From: Cellulophaga sp. HaHa_2_95
GTDB lineage: Bacteria > Bacteroidota > Bacteroidia > Flavobacteriales > Flavobacteriaceae
Direction of reading: 5' to 3'
Length of the DNA stretch: 64,000 nt
Assembly (NCBI RefSeq): GCF_019278565.1
Contig: NZ_CP058988.1
Span: 3,162,001 to 3,226,000 of the forward strand
Shown: positions 25,401 through 34,354 of the stretch, one piece after another
How the letters are laid out: every line of letters begins with the position of its first letter
Position numbering within the stretch: the stretch's first letter is position 1
Made by a program: the position numbers and the translations under genes
Notes under the pieces: model-generated
Database searches by the model: none
Seen by the model: the letters and a program-made list of their open reading frames with translations, nothing else
Told to the model about the DNA's origin: nothing

Positions 25401-28400
25401 TCCCGCTGAATTTATGGTACCAGTAGATGTAATTCCGTTTATAAGAAGACTTACCGTATCGCCATCAGAATAATCTCCTGTTACTGCCCCTGTAATACTA
25501 ACGGTTCCTGCAGCTTCGCTTGTATTGACTACATTATCTGCAGTAATATCATTGATAATTAATGTTGGAATAGGTAAAACTGTATCTACACTATATATTT
25601 TATTTGCCGTTGTTACGCCTATATTGCCAGCAGCATCTGTAGCGCTAACACTTCCTGCTACTGTAGTATCAGCATCTAAGGCTACATCACTTCCAGATAC
25701 TGTAATAGAAAATATACCTGCTGCATCTATGGTTCCTGTAATGGTAACTCCATTAATTACTAAACTTACGGTATCCCCTGTCGAGAATTCTCCAGAAACG
25801 GTTCCTGTAAGGGTTATCGTTCCAGAAGCTTCTGAAGCATTCACTATATTATCTGCTGTTATATCATCTATAACTAAGGTAGCTATAGGGGATATCACAT
25901 CTATGTTATACGCTTTATCTGCAACGGTAGTTCCTGAATTTCCGGCACTATCAATGGTGGTAATAGATCCGTTAACCGTAGTATCGGCATCATTTAAAAG
26001 ATCATTCTCATCTACAGAAATACTAAAAACACCCATTGCATCTATAGGTCCTGAGGTGGTAACCCCATTGATGACTAAATTAACAAGATCACCCGTTGTA
26101 AAGTCTCCTGTGACTGTTCCTGTAATGGTGATAGGAGCAGCGGCTTCTGCACTATTTATAATATTGTCTGCTGTAATATTATCTATGCTAAGTACTGGTA
26201 CTGGTGCTGTAGTATCTACGTTATACAACTTACTATTACTTGCTGTTCCTGTATTACCGGATAGATCTGTTGAAGATACACTACCTGCTACGGTGGTATC
26301 TACATCGAGTGCCAAATTATTTCCAGAAACAGTAATATCAAAATCTCCTGAAGCATCTATCGGTCCACTCGTAGACACTCCATTAATAACTAAAATTACT
26401 AACTCACCTGTACTAAATTCTCCAGATACAGTACCTGTAATGTTTATAGTTCCACCGGCTTCAGTAGCATTTATGGTGTTATCTGAAGTAATATCAGCTA
26501 TAAATAAAACTGTAGCAGGAGCTGTTGCATCTATAGTTATTGGGAATGTTGCCGATAATGGCCCTGAATTCCCAGCTAAATCTATGGTTTGTGCAGTTAT
26601 TGTATAATTACCATCAGCTAAAGTTGTGCCCGAATAATCAAAAGTCCAATCTCCCGCTCCATCTGCTAGAACTGTTCCAATACTAACACCATCTATAAAA
26701 ACCTCTACAGTATTATTGGCTTCTGCAGTTCCTGTAATTTGCAAGGTATTATCTGAGGTAATTCCGTCTGATGTATTGCTCCCTGTATCATCACTAATTG
26801 CGGTAACTGCAGGTGCTGCCGGAGCACTTGTATCTACCGTAAATGGAAAATCTGATGAAACAGGGCTACTATTTCCGGCTAAATCTGTTGCTTGAGCTGT
26901 TAGGATATAAGGTCCGTCTGCTAATGCAGTTCCTGTATAATCATAACTCCAAACTCCTGTACCGTTGGTGACGATAGTTCCTAAACTTGTGCCGTCTAAA
27001 AATACTTCAACACTACTATTTGCTTCTGCTGTTCCTGAAAATACTAAGGTATTGTCAGAGGTTATGGCATCTGAAGCACTACTACCATTATCATCTGAGA
27101 TTGCAGTTACCGCAGGGGCATTCGGGGCTACTGTATCTATCGTTATTCCAAAATCCGGAGAAATAAGACTCGTTAATCCTGAAACCGTAGCTGCTTGTGC
27201 TGTTAACACATAATCATTATCTAAAAGAATTGTACCCGTATAATCTAAGTTCCATTGACCAGCGCTATTCGCTGAAACAACACCTATACTAGTACCATCT
27301 AAAAACACTTCAATAATTTTATCTCCTTGAGAAGCTCCAAAAATTACTAAGGTATTGTCTGAAGTAATTCCGTCTCCCGCACTACTACCTGTATCTGTGG
27401 TAATGTAATTTATGTTTGGTCTAATTGGTGTTGATCTGTCTATTAGAATTGGAAAATCTGCTGAAACTACACTTTCATTGCCACTAGCATCTGCAGTTTG
27501 GGCAGTTATGATATGGGCTCCGTTAGAAATAGTAGTCCCGGTGTAATCTAAGGTCCAATCACCTAAAGCATTTGTTGTGGTAGTCCCTACACTAAATCCG
27601 TCTATAAAAACCGTAATCGTACTATTAGCATCTCCGGTTCCGTTTATCAACAAGGTATTATCTGTGGTTATTCCGTCTGAATTGCTCGTCCCAGTATCAT
27701 CACTAATTGCGGTAACTACTGGAGCATTCGGCAAAGCAGTGTCAATCGTAATCGGATAATCTGCTGAAACTAGACTTAAATTACTAGCATTGTCTGTAGC
27801 CTGTGCGGTAAGTATATAAGGACCATCAGCAAGGGTTGTTCCGGTATAATCATAAGTCCATGTTCCTGTACCGTTGGTGGCCGTAGTTCCTATTGCGGTT
27901 CCGTCTATAAAAACTTCAACAGTACTGTTAGCTTCTGCCGTACCTGAAATTATCAAAGTATTATCTGAGGTGATGCCATCTGTAGTACTGCTTCCGGTAT
28001 CATCAGTAATTGATGTTACTGCGGGTGTAGTTGGTACTGTAGTATCTATTGATATCGGAAAATCTGTAGATAATACGCTTGTATTTCCCGAAATATCAGT
28101 AGCCTGTGCTGTTATGATATAATCGCCATCGGCAAGCGTAGTTCCTGTATAATCATAGCTCCAAGCTCCACTACTATTCGTCGTGGTAGTTCCTATCGCT
28201 GTGCCATCTATAAAAATTTCAAGAGTACTGTTAGCTTCTGCTGTACCCGTAATTATTAAGGTATTATCTGAGGTAATAGCGTCTGTAGTACTACTTCCGT
28301 TATCATCACTAATTGCGGTAACTACAGGTATACTTGGTACCGTAGTATCTATAGAAATTGAAAAACCGGAAGAGAGCACACTTGTATTGCCCGAAGCGTC

Positions 28401-31400
28401 TGTTGCTTGTGCTGTAGCTATATAATCACCATCAGCAAGGCTTGTTCCTGTATTGTCATAACTCCAAGCTCCACTACTATTTGTTGTAGTAGTACCTATG
28501 GCCGTTCCATCTATAAATAATTCCACACTACTATTGGCTTCTGCCGTACCTGAAATTACTAAGGTATTATCTGAAGTGATGCCATCTGTATTGCTACTTC
28601 CGTTGTCATCGCTAATTGCGGTAACCACAGGTGCGTTTGGTAGGCTGGTATCTATGGTAATTGGGAAATCACTGGCTATTGTACTCGCATTTCCTGAACT
28701 ATCAGTAGCCTGTGCTGTTATGATATAATTACCATCAGCAAGGCTTGTTCCTGTATAATCATAGCTCCAAACTCCTGAACCGTTTGTGGTGGTAGTTCCT
28801 ATTGCGGTACCATCTATAAACACTTCAACACTACTATTAGCTTCTGCTGTACCTGAAATTATCAAAGTATTATCTGAGGTGATGCCATCTGTAGTACTGC
28901 TTCCATTATCCGCGCTAATGGCTGTGACTACTGGTAAGCTTGGTACCGTAGTGTCTATCGAAATTGAAAAACCAGAAGAAAGCACACTTGCATTACCCGA
29001 AGCATCTGTTGCTTGTGCTGTAGCTATATAATCGCCATCGGCAAGGGTTGTTCCAGTATGATCATAGCTCCAAACTCCTGAAGCATTAGTTATCGTAGTT
29101 CCTATTAAAGTCCCGTCTATATATACGTCAACAGTACTATCAGCTTCCGCTGTACCTGAAATCAGCAAAGAATTATCTGAGGTGATACCGTCCGTACTAC
29201 TACTTCCCGTATCATCTGAAATTGAAGTTACGGCAGGTGCTGCAGGAATACTTGTATCTATGGTAAAAGGAAAATCTAAAGATAATACACTTGTATTTGC
29301 TGCAACATCTGTTGCCTCAGCTGTAAGAATGTAATCATTATCGGCTAAGATAGTTCCTGTATAATCATAACTCCATACTCCCGTAGTAGCGGTTACTATA
29401 GTTCCTATGCTCGTTCCATCAAAAAATAATTCAACAGAACTATTTGCTTCTGCTGTACCACTAAAGACTATTGTATTATCTGTAGTAATAGCATCTGTAT
29501 TGCTAAGACCTGTATCATCTGTTATTGTGGTAATTATAGGTTGGTCTGGAGCTGTAGTATCAATGACGATAGGTAGATTATTAGAAAGCGAACTTAAGTT
29601 CCCTGCAATATCTATGCTTCTTGAGCTTAGCACATAAGCAGCATCAGGCAATACGGTTCCTGTATAATCAAAAGTCCAATTTCCTGATCCATTGGAAGTG
29701 GTAAACCCAATGCTTACTCCATCTAAAAGAACCTCTACCCTAGTATCTGCTTGAGACGCTCCATTAACTTCTAAGGTGTTATCTGAGGTAATCTGATCTG
29801 ATGCAATCCCTGTATCCTGAGATATACTAATGATGACGGGTGTATTTGGCAGTATGGTATCTATAGTAATTGGGTAATCTGTAGATACTGCACTTGCATT
29901 ACCGACACTATCTATGGCCTGAGCCGTAATACTATAATCTCCATTACTTAAGCTGGTGCTAGTATAATCTAAGGTCCATATCCCAGAACTATTACTTGTT
30001 GTTGTTCCTATTTTTGTACCGTTTAAAAAAACATCTACTATGGTATTAGCGTCTGATGTTCCTCTAATAATTAGGGTTTGATCTGAAGTAATACCATCTG
30101 TACTACTACTTCCTGTATCATCACTAATAGCCGTTACCAAGGGTACATTTGGGGCCATAGTATCTATAATTACAGTGTCATCTGCGGGTACTCCCACATT
30201 GCCAATATCATCCGTCACAAAGGCTACTACTGTAAGTATATTACCTTCTCCTGGACTTGGAAAACTAGTAAGTACTTGCATTGTAGCAATGTCTGCAGCA
30301 CTTAAAAGCTGAGCATTTCCATTAATAGTTAAGGTATCGCCTTCTTCTGCATCAATGGGTAAATCTATAGTTACATCAATAGCGCCACTAAGCTCTGTAC
30401 TATTTAAAACACCATCGTTATTTACATCTTCTATGATAATTACTGTTGGCGCACTAGGTAGTCTATCATCAAAAGTTAAAACTGCTTCATCAGAAGTAAG
30501 AAGTGCACATTTGAAAGAATCATCGGTGATAATCACTCGGTATTTAAAACCATCATTAGCGAGTGTTACTCCTGTTAATGTCAGTGTTGCGGTATCACTA
30601 TTGGTGTATATATCTGCTGTATTTGCTGGATCTATAGTTACAAAACCACTTCCAGATAAATCATCTACTTGCCATTCATAAGCTAATAAAGTTCCTGTAG
30701 CACTTACGCTAAAATTTATCGCAGTACTCCCATTTGTTGTCACATCTTTAGGCTGCCCAGCTGCATTCGGAATCAAGATCGCTTGCCCTTCTTGTTGAAA
30801 ATCAAACTGAGTATTTCCAGAACCACTATCTGCATTTAATGGGGTAGTATAGCCATCTACTACCGTAGTACCTATCACTACACCATTTGCATTTACGGTA
30901 GTTGGCAATTCTCCTAAAATTCCGTCTCCATTTAAATCCGTATATCCCGCTTCTTGCGTATCATTACAAACATCACCATCGGCATCTAACTCCATAAAAT
31001 CTGGAATCCCATCTGGTGTAGCCTCAGAATCTGCCATGGTATAATTTACGGTCCCGCTGTTTTCACTACCGCTAGCTTGCGCTGCATTTGGTACTCCATC
31101 TGTACCAATTGCACCCGATAGTCTTCCTTGAGAATGTGCTTGCTTATGCCCTGCTTCTACAGCATCATAGATACCATCATTATCACTATCTAAGTCTAAA
31201 TAGTCGGGCACTAAATCTGAATCTGTATCCGCATCTATGCAAGCGGCTATGATAATTTCTATTTCGTCTGCTGTGCCGCCAGAACCTGCCTGAATAAACT
31301 GTATAGTAAAAGAGGATACTTTTTCATTTAATTGCACCGTACCTGCTGCTGTTCCGTTATTATCATTTAAAGTACTCTCTGCGCTATAACCAGAAGAGGC

Positions 31401-32588
31401 TAAGTTTGTACCGCCATCCATTGCTGTTGTAGTGGTAGTCAAAAAATCAAAGGTTCCTGCAACTTTAGACCAAGTATTCCCATTAAGTAGGGTTACTTGT
31501 GCTGAATTTTGTATTCCTCCCGATACGCCTCCGATTCGATCTAAATGCAGTACGGGTTTATTAACTTCTATTGGGTTATCAAAATCATCTACAAAGCTTA
31601 TGGTAACGGTACTGTTCCAATCGTATGTTCCTTGTATAGAAGTGCTATTAGATAAGGCTGCTGACCAAAAACTGGTAGCGGTGGTTGTAAAATTCCCAGG
31701 TAAAAAACTCGTTGAATTTGTTGTGGTAACAATTGCTTTAACACCAGTGGTGTAATTATAAGAAGCGGTAGTTCCTGAAATAGTCCAATTCCCAGAGGGT
31801 GTTGGCGTGCATTTATTTTCTGCTGTATCTAATATTCCATCATTATCATCGTCAAAATCACAACTATTATTAATGCCATCTCCGTCAGGATCTTCGGCCG
31901 TTGGAGTACCAACAATAGCTCCGTAGGTGCATGGGTTAATGACTAGGTTTGATAAAACTATCTCTATATTATCCTCACTAATTGCCAGAATATTCCCATC
32001 AACATCTGTCTCTAGCGTAAATGAATTAACCAATCCATCTAATTGTAAACTTCCACCCGTTACAGCAGAACATTCATCACCGGCACCTGTTATTAAGAAT
32101 CCTAAATTAGCCTGTACCGTAGTTGCGGTTGATTCAAACGCGTTAGTATCCGAATTCAATTCTGTCCAAGATCCACTTAATAACTCAAGAGTGGCCGATG
32201 AATCACCTAAAACCGCTAATGCCCCTAGCTTATCTATATGAAGCATAGGTTCTAGTATTTCTACGGATAATCCTGTTGCAATTTCAGTAAAGCTAAAAGT
32301 TAAAGTACCTGCTGAATTATCAATATTTAAAGCCAAAGACGGATTCCCTAAGATAGTAGGATCACTGAAAGCTTCAGAATCACAGCCCATGGTTGCATTC
32401 CCTGTAATTGTAGCATTTCCTGTGCGTTCCGCTCTTACACGAACGAGGCCATCAGAACTTGTCGCTTCCCAAACTCCAGAACCCACATTAGTCCACGCAC
32501 CCGTAGTTTGCGCTGTTACTACCTGTGTACATATCAAAACAAAACATAGAAAAACAAATTTTCTAACTATAGATTTTTGGGCCTTCAA
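22476..32588 (-). CDS. Giant Ig-like repeat adhesin with T9SS type B C-terminal domain
   Basis: About 3370 residues. No ATG gives a signal peptide: the longest frame begins at a TTG at 32654, and a second TTG at 32588 gives MKAQKSIVRKFVFLCFVLICTQVVTAQ, a good signal peptide, so I place the start there. Order: N-terminal lectin-like/CshA-like regions separated by Asp-rich calcium-binding segments (e.g. DPDGDGINNSCDFDDD, DSDNDGIYDAVEAG), two groups of about 100-residue bacterial Ig-like repeats (14 of type A and 8 of type B), an extra Ig-like unit, two TSP type-3 segments (about 3160-3260), and a CHU_C/type B sorting domain with FRIINIEAFPENTVEVFNRWGNKVYG. A long calcium-stiffened surface adhesin delivered by the T9SS. 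PorP/SprF and OmpA follow. Confidence 0.9.
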   Translation of the reverse strand: MKAQKSIVRKFVFLCFVLICTQVVTAQTTGAWTNVGSGVWEATSSDGLVRVRAERTGNATITGNATMGCDSEAFSDPTILGNPSLALNIDNSAGTLTFSFTEIATGLSVEILEPMLHIDKLGALAVLGDSSATLELLSGSWTELNSDTNAFESTATTVQANLGFLITGAGDECSAVTGGSLQLDGLVNSFTLETDVDGNILAISEDNIEIVLSNLVINPCTYGAIVGTPTAEDPDGDGINNSCDFDDDNDGILDTAENKCTPTPSGNWTISGTTASYNYTTGVKAIVTTTNSTSFLPGNFTTTATSFWSAALSNSTSIQGTYDWNSTVTISFVDDFDNPIEVNKPVLHLDRIGGVSGGIQNSAQVTLLNGNTWSKVAGTFDFLTTTTTAMDGGTNLASSGYSAESTLNDNNGTAAGTVQLNEKVSSFTIQFIQAGSGGTADEIEIIIAACIDADTDSDLVPDYLDLDSDNDGIYDAVEAGHKQAHSQGRLSGAIGTDGVPNAAQASGSENSGTVNYTMADSEATPDGIPDFMELDADGDVCNDTQEAGYTDLNGDGILGELPTTVNANGVVIGTTVVDGYTTPLNADSGSGNTQFDFQQEGQAILIPNAAGQPKDVTTNGSTAINFSVSATGTLLAYEWQVDDLSGSGFVTIDPANTADIYTNSDTATLTLTGVTLANDGFKYRVIITDDSFKCALLTSDEAVLTFDDRLPSAPTVIIIEDVNNDGVLNSTELSGAIDVTIDLPIDAEEGDTLTINGNAQLLSAADIATMQVLTSFPSPGEGNILTVVAFVTDDIGNVGVPADDTVIIDTMAPNVPLVTAISDDTGSSSTDGITSDQTLIIRGTSDANTIVDVFLNGTKIGTTTSNSSGIWTLDYTSTSLSNGDYSITAQAIDSVGNASAVSTDYPITIDTILPNTPVIISISQDTGIASDQITSDNTLEVNGASQADTRVEVLLDGVSIGFTTSNGSGNWTFDYTGTVLPDAAYVLSSRSIDIAGNLSSLSNNLPIVIDTTAPDQPIITTITDDTGLSNTDAITTDNTIVFSGTAEANSSVELFFDGTSIGTIVTATTGVWSYDYTGTILADNDYILTAEATDVAANTSVLSLDFPFTIDTSIPAAPAVTSISDDTGSSSTDGITSDNSLLISGTAEADSTVDVYIDGTLIGTTITNASGVWSYDHTGTTLADGDYIATAQATDASGNASVLSSGFSISIDTTVPSLPVVTAISADNGSSTTDGITSDNTLIISGTAEANSSVEVFIDGTAIGTTTTNGSGVWSYDYTGTSLADGNYIITAQATDSSGNASTIASDFPITIDTSLPNAPVVTAISDDNGSSNTDGITSDNTLVISGTAEANSSVELFIDGTAIGTTTTNSSGAWSYDNTGTSLADGDYIATAQATDASGNTSVLSSGFSISIDTTVPSIPVVTAISDDNGSSTTDAITSDNTLIITGTAEANSTLEIFIDGTAIGTTTTNSSGAWSYDYTGTTLADGDYIITAQATDISGNTSVLSTDFPISIDTTVPTTPAVTSITDDTGSSTTDGITSDNTLIISGTAEANSTVEVFIDGTAIGTTATNGTGTWTYDYTGTTLADGPYILTAQATDNASNLSLVSADYPITIDTALPNAPVVTAISDDTGTSNSDGITTDNTLLINGTGDANSTITVFIDGFSVGTTTTNALGDWTLDYTGTTISNGAHIITAQTADASGNESVVSADFPILIDRSTPIRPNINYITTDTGSSAGDGITSDNTLVIFGASQGDKIIEVFLDGTSIGVVSANSAGQWNLDYTGTILLDNDYVLTAQAATVSGLTSLISPDFGITIDTVAPNAPAVTAISDDNGSSASDAITSDNTLVFSGTAEANSSVEVFLDGTSLGTIVTNGTGVWSYDYTGTALADGPYILTAQATDLAGNSSPVSSDFPFTVDTSAPAAPAVTAISDDTGSNTSDGITSDNTLQITGTAEANNTVEVFIDGVSIGTVLADGAGDWTFDYSGTTLADGNYTITAQTIDLAGNSGPLSATFPITIDATAPATVLFIADITSDNTINATEAGGTINITGTVSGEFSTGELVILVINGVSTSGPIDASGDFDITVSGNNLALDVDTTVAGSVSSTDLSGNTGTASNSKLYNVDTTAPVPVLSIDNITADNIINSAEAAAPITITGTVTGDFTTGDLVNLVINGVTTSGPIDAMGVFSISVDENDLLNDADTTVNGSITTIDSAGNSGTTVADKAYNIDVISPIATLVIDDITADNIVNASEASGTITLTGTVSGEFSTGDTVSLVINGVTITGTIDAAGIFSITVSGSDVALDADTTVAGSVSATDAAGNIGVTTANKIYSVDTVLPIPTLIINDITADNVVNTSEAAGTVSITGAVTGDYSDGDTVSLLINGITSTGTINSAGAFTISVSGLDLQSDSDTTVAGTITTTDTAGNVGTGSSNKIYSVDTTAPVSTIVTTISTDTGSNTSDGITSDNTLLISGTSEVDSSVEVFLDGTSIGTTTTDALGNWTFDYTATPLADGDYMITAQATDTAGNTGVLSSDFTITIDTALPIVTLAINDITADNVVNATEASGPITITGTVGGDFNIGDTVTLVINGVTSTGTVDNLGNFTSIVAGSDLALDADTTVSGSVSTVDLAGNLGTTTADKIYTIDTVIPLIMFVIKDITADNILNASEASGAITITGTVTGDYNAGDTVSLTINGNTYPSTLNTAGEFTTMVSGSDLALDPDTTVAGSITSSDTAGNEGTAIHNKVYSIATSLPSPVLTINDITADNLVNASEAAGNITITGTVSGDFNSGDTVSLAVNGITSTGTINGSGIFSIVVIGADLSNDADTTVNGSVSTTDTAGNTGTVTTTKSYTVDVTLPVATIIIDNITADNVVNTLEAAGNVTITGTVSGDFTSGDTVSLEVNGITSTGPINSSGAFSIVVEGTDLTNDSDTTVVATFSTTDLAGNTDSFSATKVYDVQVGTITPPSITGISTDTNIPTDGITSDNTLDIIGTAIPSTQVEIFLDGVGIGTVTTTASGDWIFDYKTITLLDGSYTVTAIASDAFGNFSNPSLDFTVVIDTQAPMLNEEITDDLTPIITGQGSPNETISVAIDIDEDGVPEVTYTVTTDSLGNWSLDTETATPINGQLPALSYPTVLTITVTDNAGNSTIGNTIITDDFDDDGLTNTEEASLGTDPNNPDTDGDGVQDGEEVMDDTNPLDDCDSLNGTPLPTTDCDADGLTNAEEENLGTDPFDPDSDSDGITDGQEILDTTDPLDACDSVGGTPPIDVACDISIASDLITPDSNDGVFRIINIEAFPENTVEVFNRWGNKVYGTSAYNNSSNSFSGLSNGQAVIKANDYLPAGTYFYVIKYIKRGEAKQKSGYLYINR
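23695..26530 (-). repeat. Type B Ig-like repeats, two blocks of four split by one type A
   Basis: Type B units (about 104 residues) read DDITADNIVNASEASGTITLTGTVSGEFSTGDTVSLVINGV. B1-B4 occupy about 25262-26530, one type A unit about 24965-25262, and B5-B8 about 23695-24965. A final type A unit, A14, follows at about 23400-23695. The order B4-A-B4-A looks like a duplicated five-domain block. Confidence 0.8.
26530..30155 (-). repeat. Twelve type A Ig-like repeats in the adhesin
   Basis: Twelve tandem units of about 100-103 residues (about 305 bases), each with the core VTAISDDTGSS-DGITSDNTLIISGTAEANSSVEVFIDGT and ending TAQATDASGNAS. Units 4 to 8 are the most alike, several differing at only a few positions; units 1, 2 and 10 are the most diverged. 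The fold looks like the bacterial Ig/SWM-repeat type. Similarity this high risks misassembly or repeat-number variation. Confidence 0.85.
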
Positions 32589-32911
32589 TCTTATAAGTTT
32601 TAGAATTGCATTGTATTCAGTAGTTATTGACAGCAGTAAACAATTGGCTATCAAGTCCTAAAATGCAATAAATCAAACGTAAAAAAAGAGGAATATCATG
32701 AATGGTGGAAACAAATGTTGTGAAGCTTGTTAAAAATGGGTGTGAAAGCAAGATTGAACAACATTTACAGAATCAAATATGTAAATATCCTACAGTAAAT
32801 TCTTAAAAATAATATCTTGAATAGCCTTTAAAAGCACCTAATAACCGATGAAATACAAGGCTGATAAATCTATAAGTCATCTAGCACTATAGAATAAATT
32901 AAGTGTCCTTT
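32589..32911. other. Upstream gap of the giant adhesin
   Basis: 323 bases without a supported gene between the adhesin start and the SBF-like transporter gene, both on the minus strand. It holds the -7 box at 32674-32681 for the adhesin and the outer copy of a 13-base tandem repeat at its right end. Confidence 0.6.
32674..32681 (-). promoter_or_regulatory. Candidate -7 box of the giant adhesin operon
   Basis: On the minus strand the box reads TACGTTTG, a perfect TAnnTTTG. The start point would be near 32667, giving a 79-base leader to the TTG start at 32588 or only 13 bases to the outer TTG at 32654, which favours the inner start. I see no TTG at the expected -33 spacing. Confidence 0.45.
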
Positions 32912-33877
32912 TTAAGTGTCCTTTCTACCCAATTTACCCGCAATAACACTGATGATCAAAATCTGGGTCGCATGAAAAATCATTAAAGGCAGCAAAATAA
33001 TTCCTAGAGTAGCCATGTTTCCAAATACAATTTTGGAAAAAACAGTGCCATGTACCAATGATTTTTTAGTCCCACAAAAAGTAGCGGTGATCTGATCTTT
33101 TTCCGTAAATCCTAACCGCTTAGAAATAAATTTTATTCCATAAAAAACAAGCGCGAACAACAATAAAATTATAGCTAACAATACCAATAAATCTGCTATA
33201 GAAACACTACTAAAGATTTGTTCTTCGAACGATGAAACAAAGCTTTTATAAATGATAATTAAAATTATCGCTTTATCAAATAGCGTGAGATGCTTGCTAT
33301 ATTTCTGAGCATACCTGCCAAAAAATCGTTGTAACAACAATCCTACTACCACTGGTAATACAATTTGCCCTATTAATTGCAAATAAATGGCTGTAAAGTC
33401 AAACCCAGCATCTGATGTTTGGACAAATAGCCCCATCCAAAGCGGGGTCACTAAGATGCCTATAATTCCAGAGATACTTGCATTAAAGATTGCTGCAGGA
33501 ATATTTCCTTTAGCAACGGAAACCATAACCACAGAAGAAGATACTGTAGAAGGCAATGCTGCTAAAAAAAAGATAGCCAACCATAATAGTTCTTGCACCT
33601 CAGTCTGTAAAAATGGTCGAAACAAGAGTACTATCAACGGAAAAAATAAAAATGTGGTGGACTGAATTAACACATGTAACTTCCAATTTTTGAGGCCCTC
33701 TTTAATTTTATCGGGGCTCAATTTTAATCCGTAGAAAAAGAAAATTAATGATATTCCAATAGTGCTTATAGTATTGATAGGTACCGGACTTGATGCCGTT
33801 CCCCATTGTGGAAAAACATAGGCCAATCCTATGGTACAAAGTATGGCTATAACAAATTTATCGAGCTTAATATTCAC
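32912..33877 (-). CDS. Bile acid:sodium symporter-like transporter (SBF-like)
   Basis: 321 residues starting at GTG (MNIKLDKFVIAILCTIGLAYVFP). Ten hydrophobic helices are visible; the FFFYGLKLSPDKIKEGLKNWKLH region and AALPSTVSSSVVMVSVAKGNIPAAIFNASISGIIG are typical of the SBF-like/YfeH group (DUF4137-type) of the bile acid:Na+ symporter superfamily. The ENxxS-like core is represented by NASISG. Substrate unknown; inner membrane. A 13-base direct repeat, TTAAGTGTCCTTT, lies exactly at the stop codon (32899-32911 and 32912-32924), so the stop region has been duplicated in tandem. The gene is monocistronic as far as can be seen. Confidence 0.88.
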   Translation of the reverse strand: MNIKLDKFVIAILCTIGLAYVFPQWGTASSPVPINTISTIGISLIFFFYGLKLSPDKIKEGLKNWKLHVLIQSTTFLFFPLIVLLFRPFLQTEVQELLWLAIFFLAALPSTVSSSVVMVSVAKGNIPAAIFNASISGIIGILVTPLWMGLFVQTSDAGFDFTAIYLQLIGQIVLPVVVGLLLQRFFGRYAQKYSKHLTLFDKAIILIIIYKSFVSSFEEQIFSSVSIADLLVLLAIILLLFALVFYGIKFISKRLGFTEKDQITATFCGTKKSLVHGTVFSKIVFGNMATLGIILLPLMIFHATQILIISVIAGKLGRKDT

Positions 33878-34354
33878 TTTTATTTAAGGCTTTATATAAA
33901 AATTAAAGATGAGGTAAAATTAGAATTTACTTCTATTTATTCCGATTTTATTTTGACCCAAATGTGAAATTAAATTTTGCTTTTTTAGAAAAAAGAGACG
34001 TTTTTTAAATTTCAATCCTGACACTTAGACTAAAATCTAAATTTGTTATTGCCCCGTAAAACAAATGGCTGGCAGCGAATCAAAAACTAAATTAACCATA
34101 CACAACGATGAGAGTTCTTGATAAATGAACCTTTACTTCTTTATTTTATGGGTATATTGTAGGGATAAAACAGCAATTACCTTATTCCATTTTTAATTCT
34201 AACCCTATAGTTTTTAGTGTACTAACAAATTTAGTGGGCGCCATAACGAAATGAGCTAGCGTATATTAATTGAATAAATAAGCGATACTTTAAAAATATT
34301 CTTATATTAATTGTCTAAAATTAACCATAAAAATATTTCCCGAAATAATTTTAT
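33878..34354. other. Divergent gap ahead of the AAA+ operon
   Basis: 477 bases with no supported gene. AT-rich, between the divergently read SBF-like gene and the AAA+ gene. It contains an 11-base direct repeat TATATTAATTG at 34262-34272 and 34303-34313 close to the AAA+ gene start; these could be regulator sites but could also be chance in AT-rich DNA. No clear TAnnTTTG box. Confidence 0.5.

Noticed and set aside
22921..32661. Many open frames on the plus strand inside the giant adhesin
   Set aside because: They are shadows of the repeated coding strand; they lack starts and codon bias of real genes.
34262..34313. TATATTAATTG repeat as an operator for the AAA+ operon
   Set aside because: AT-rich 11-mer that could occur by chance; noted in the gap only.
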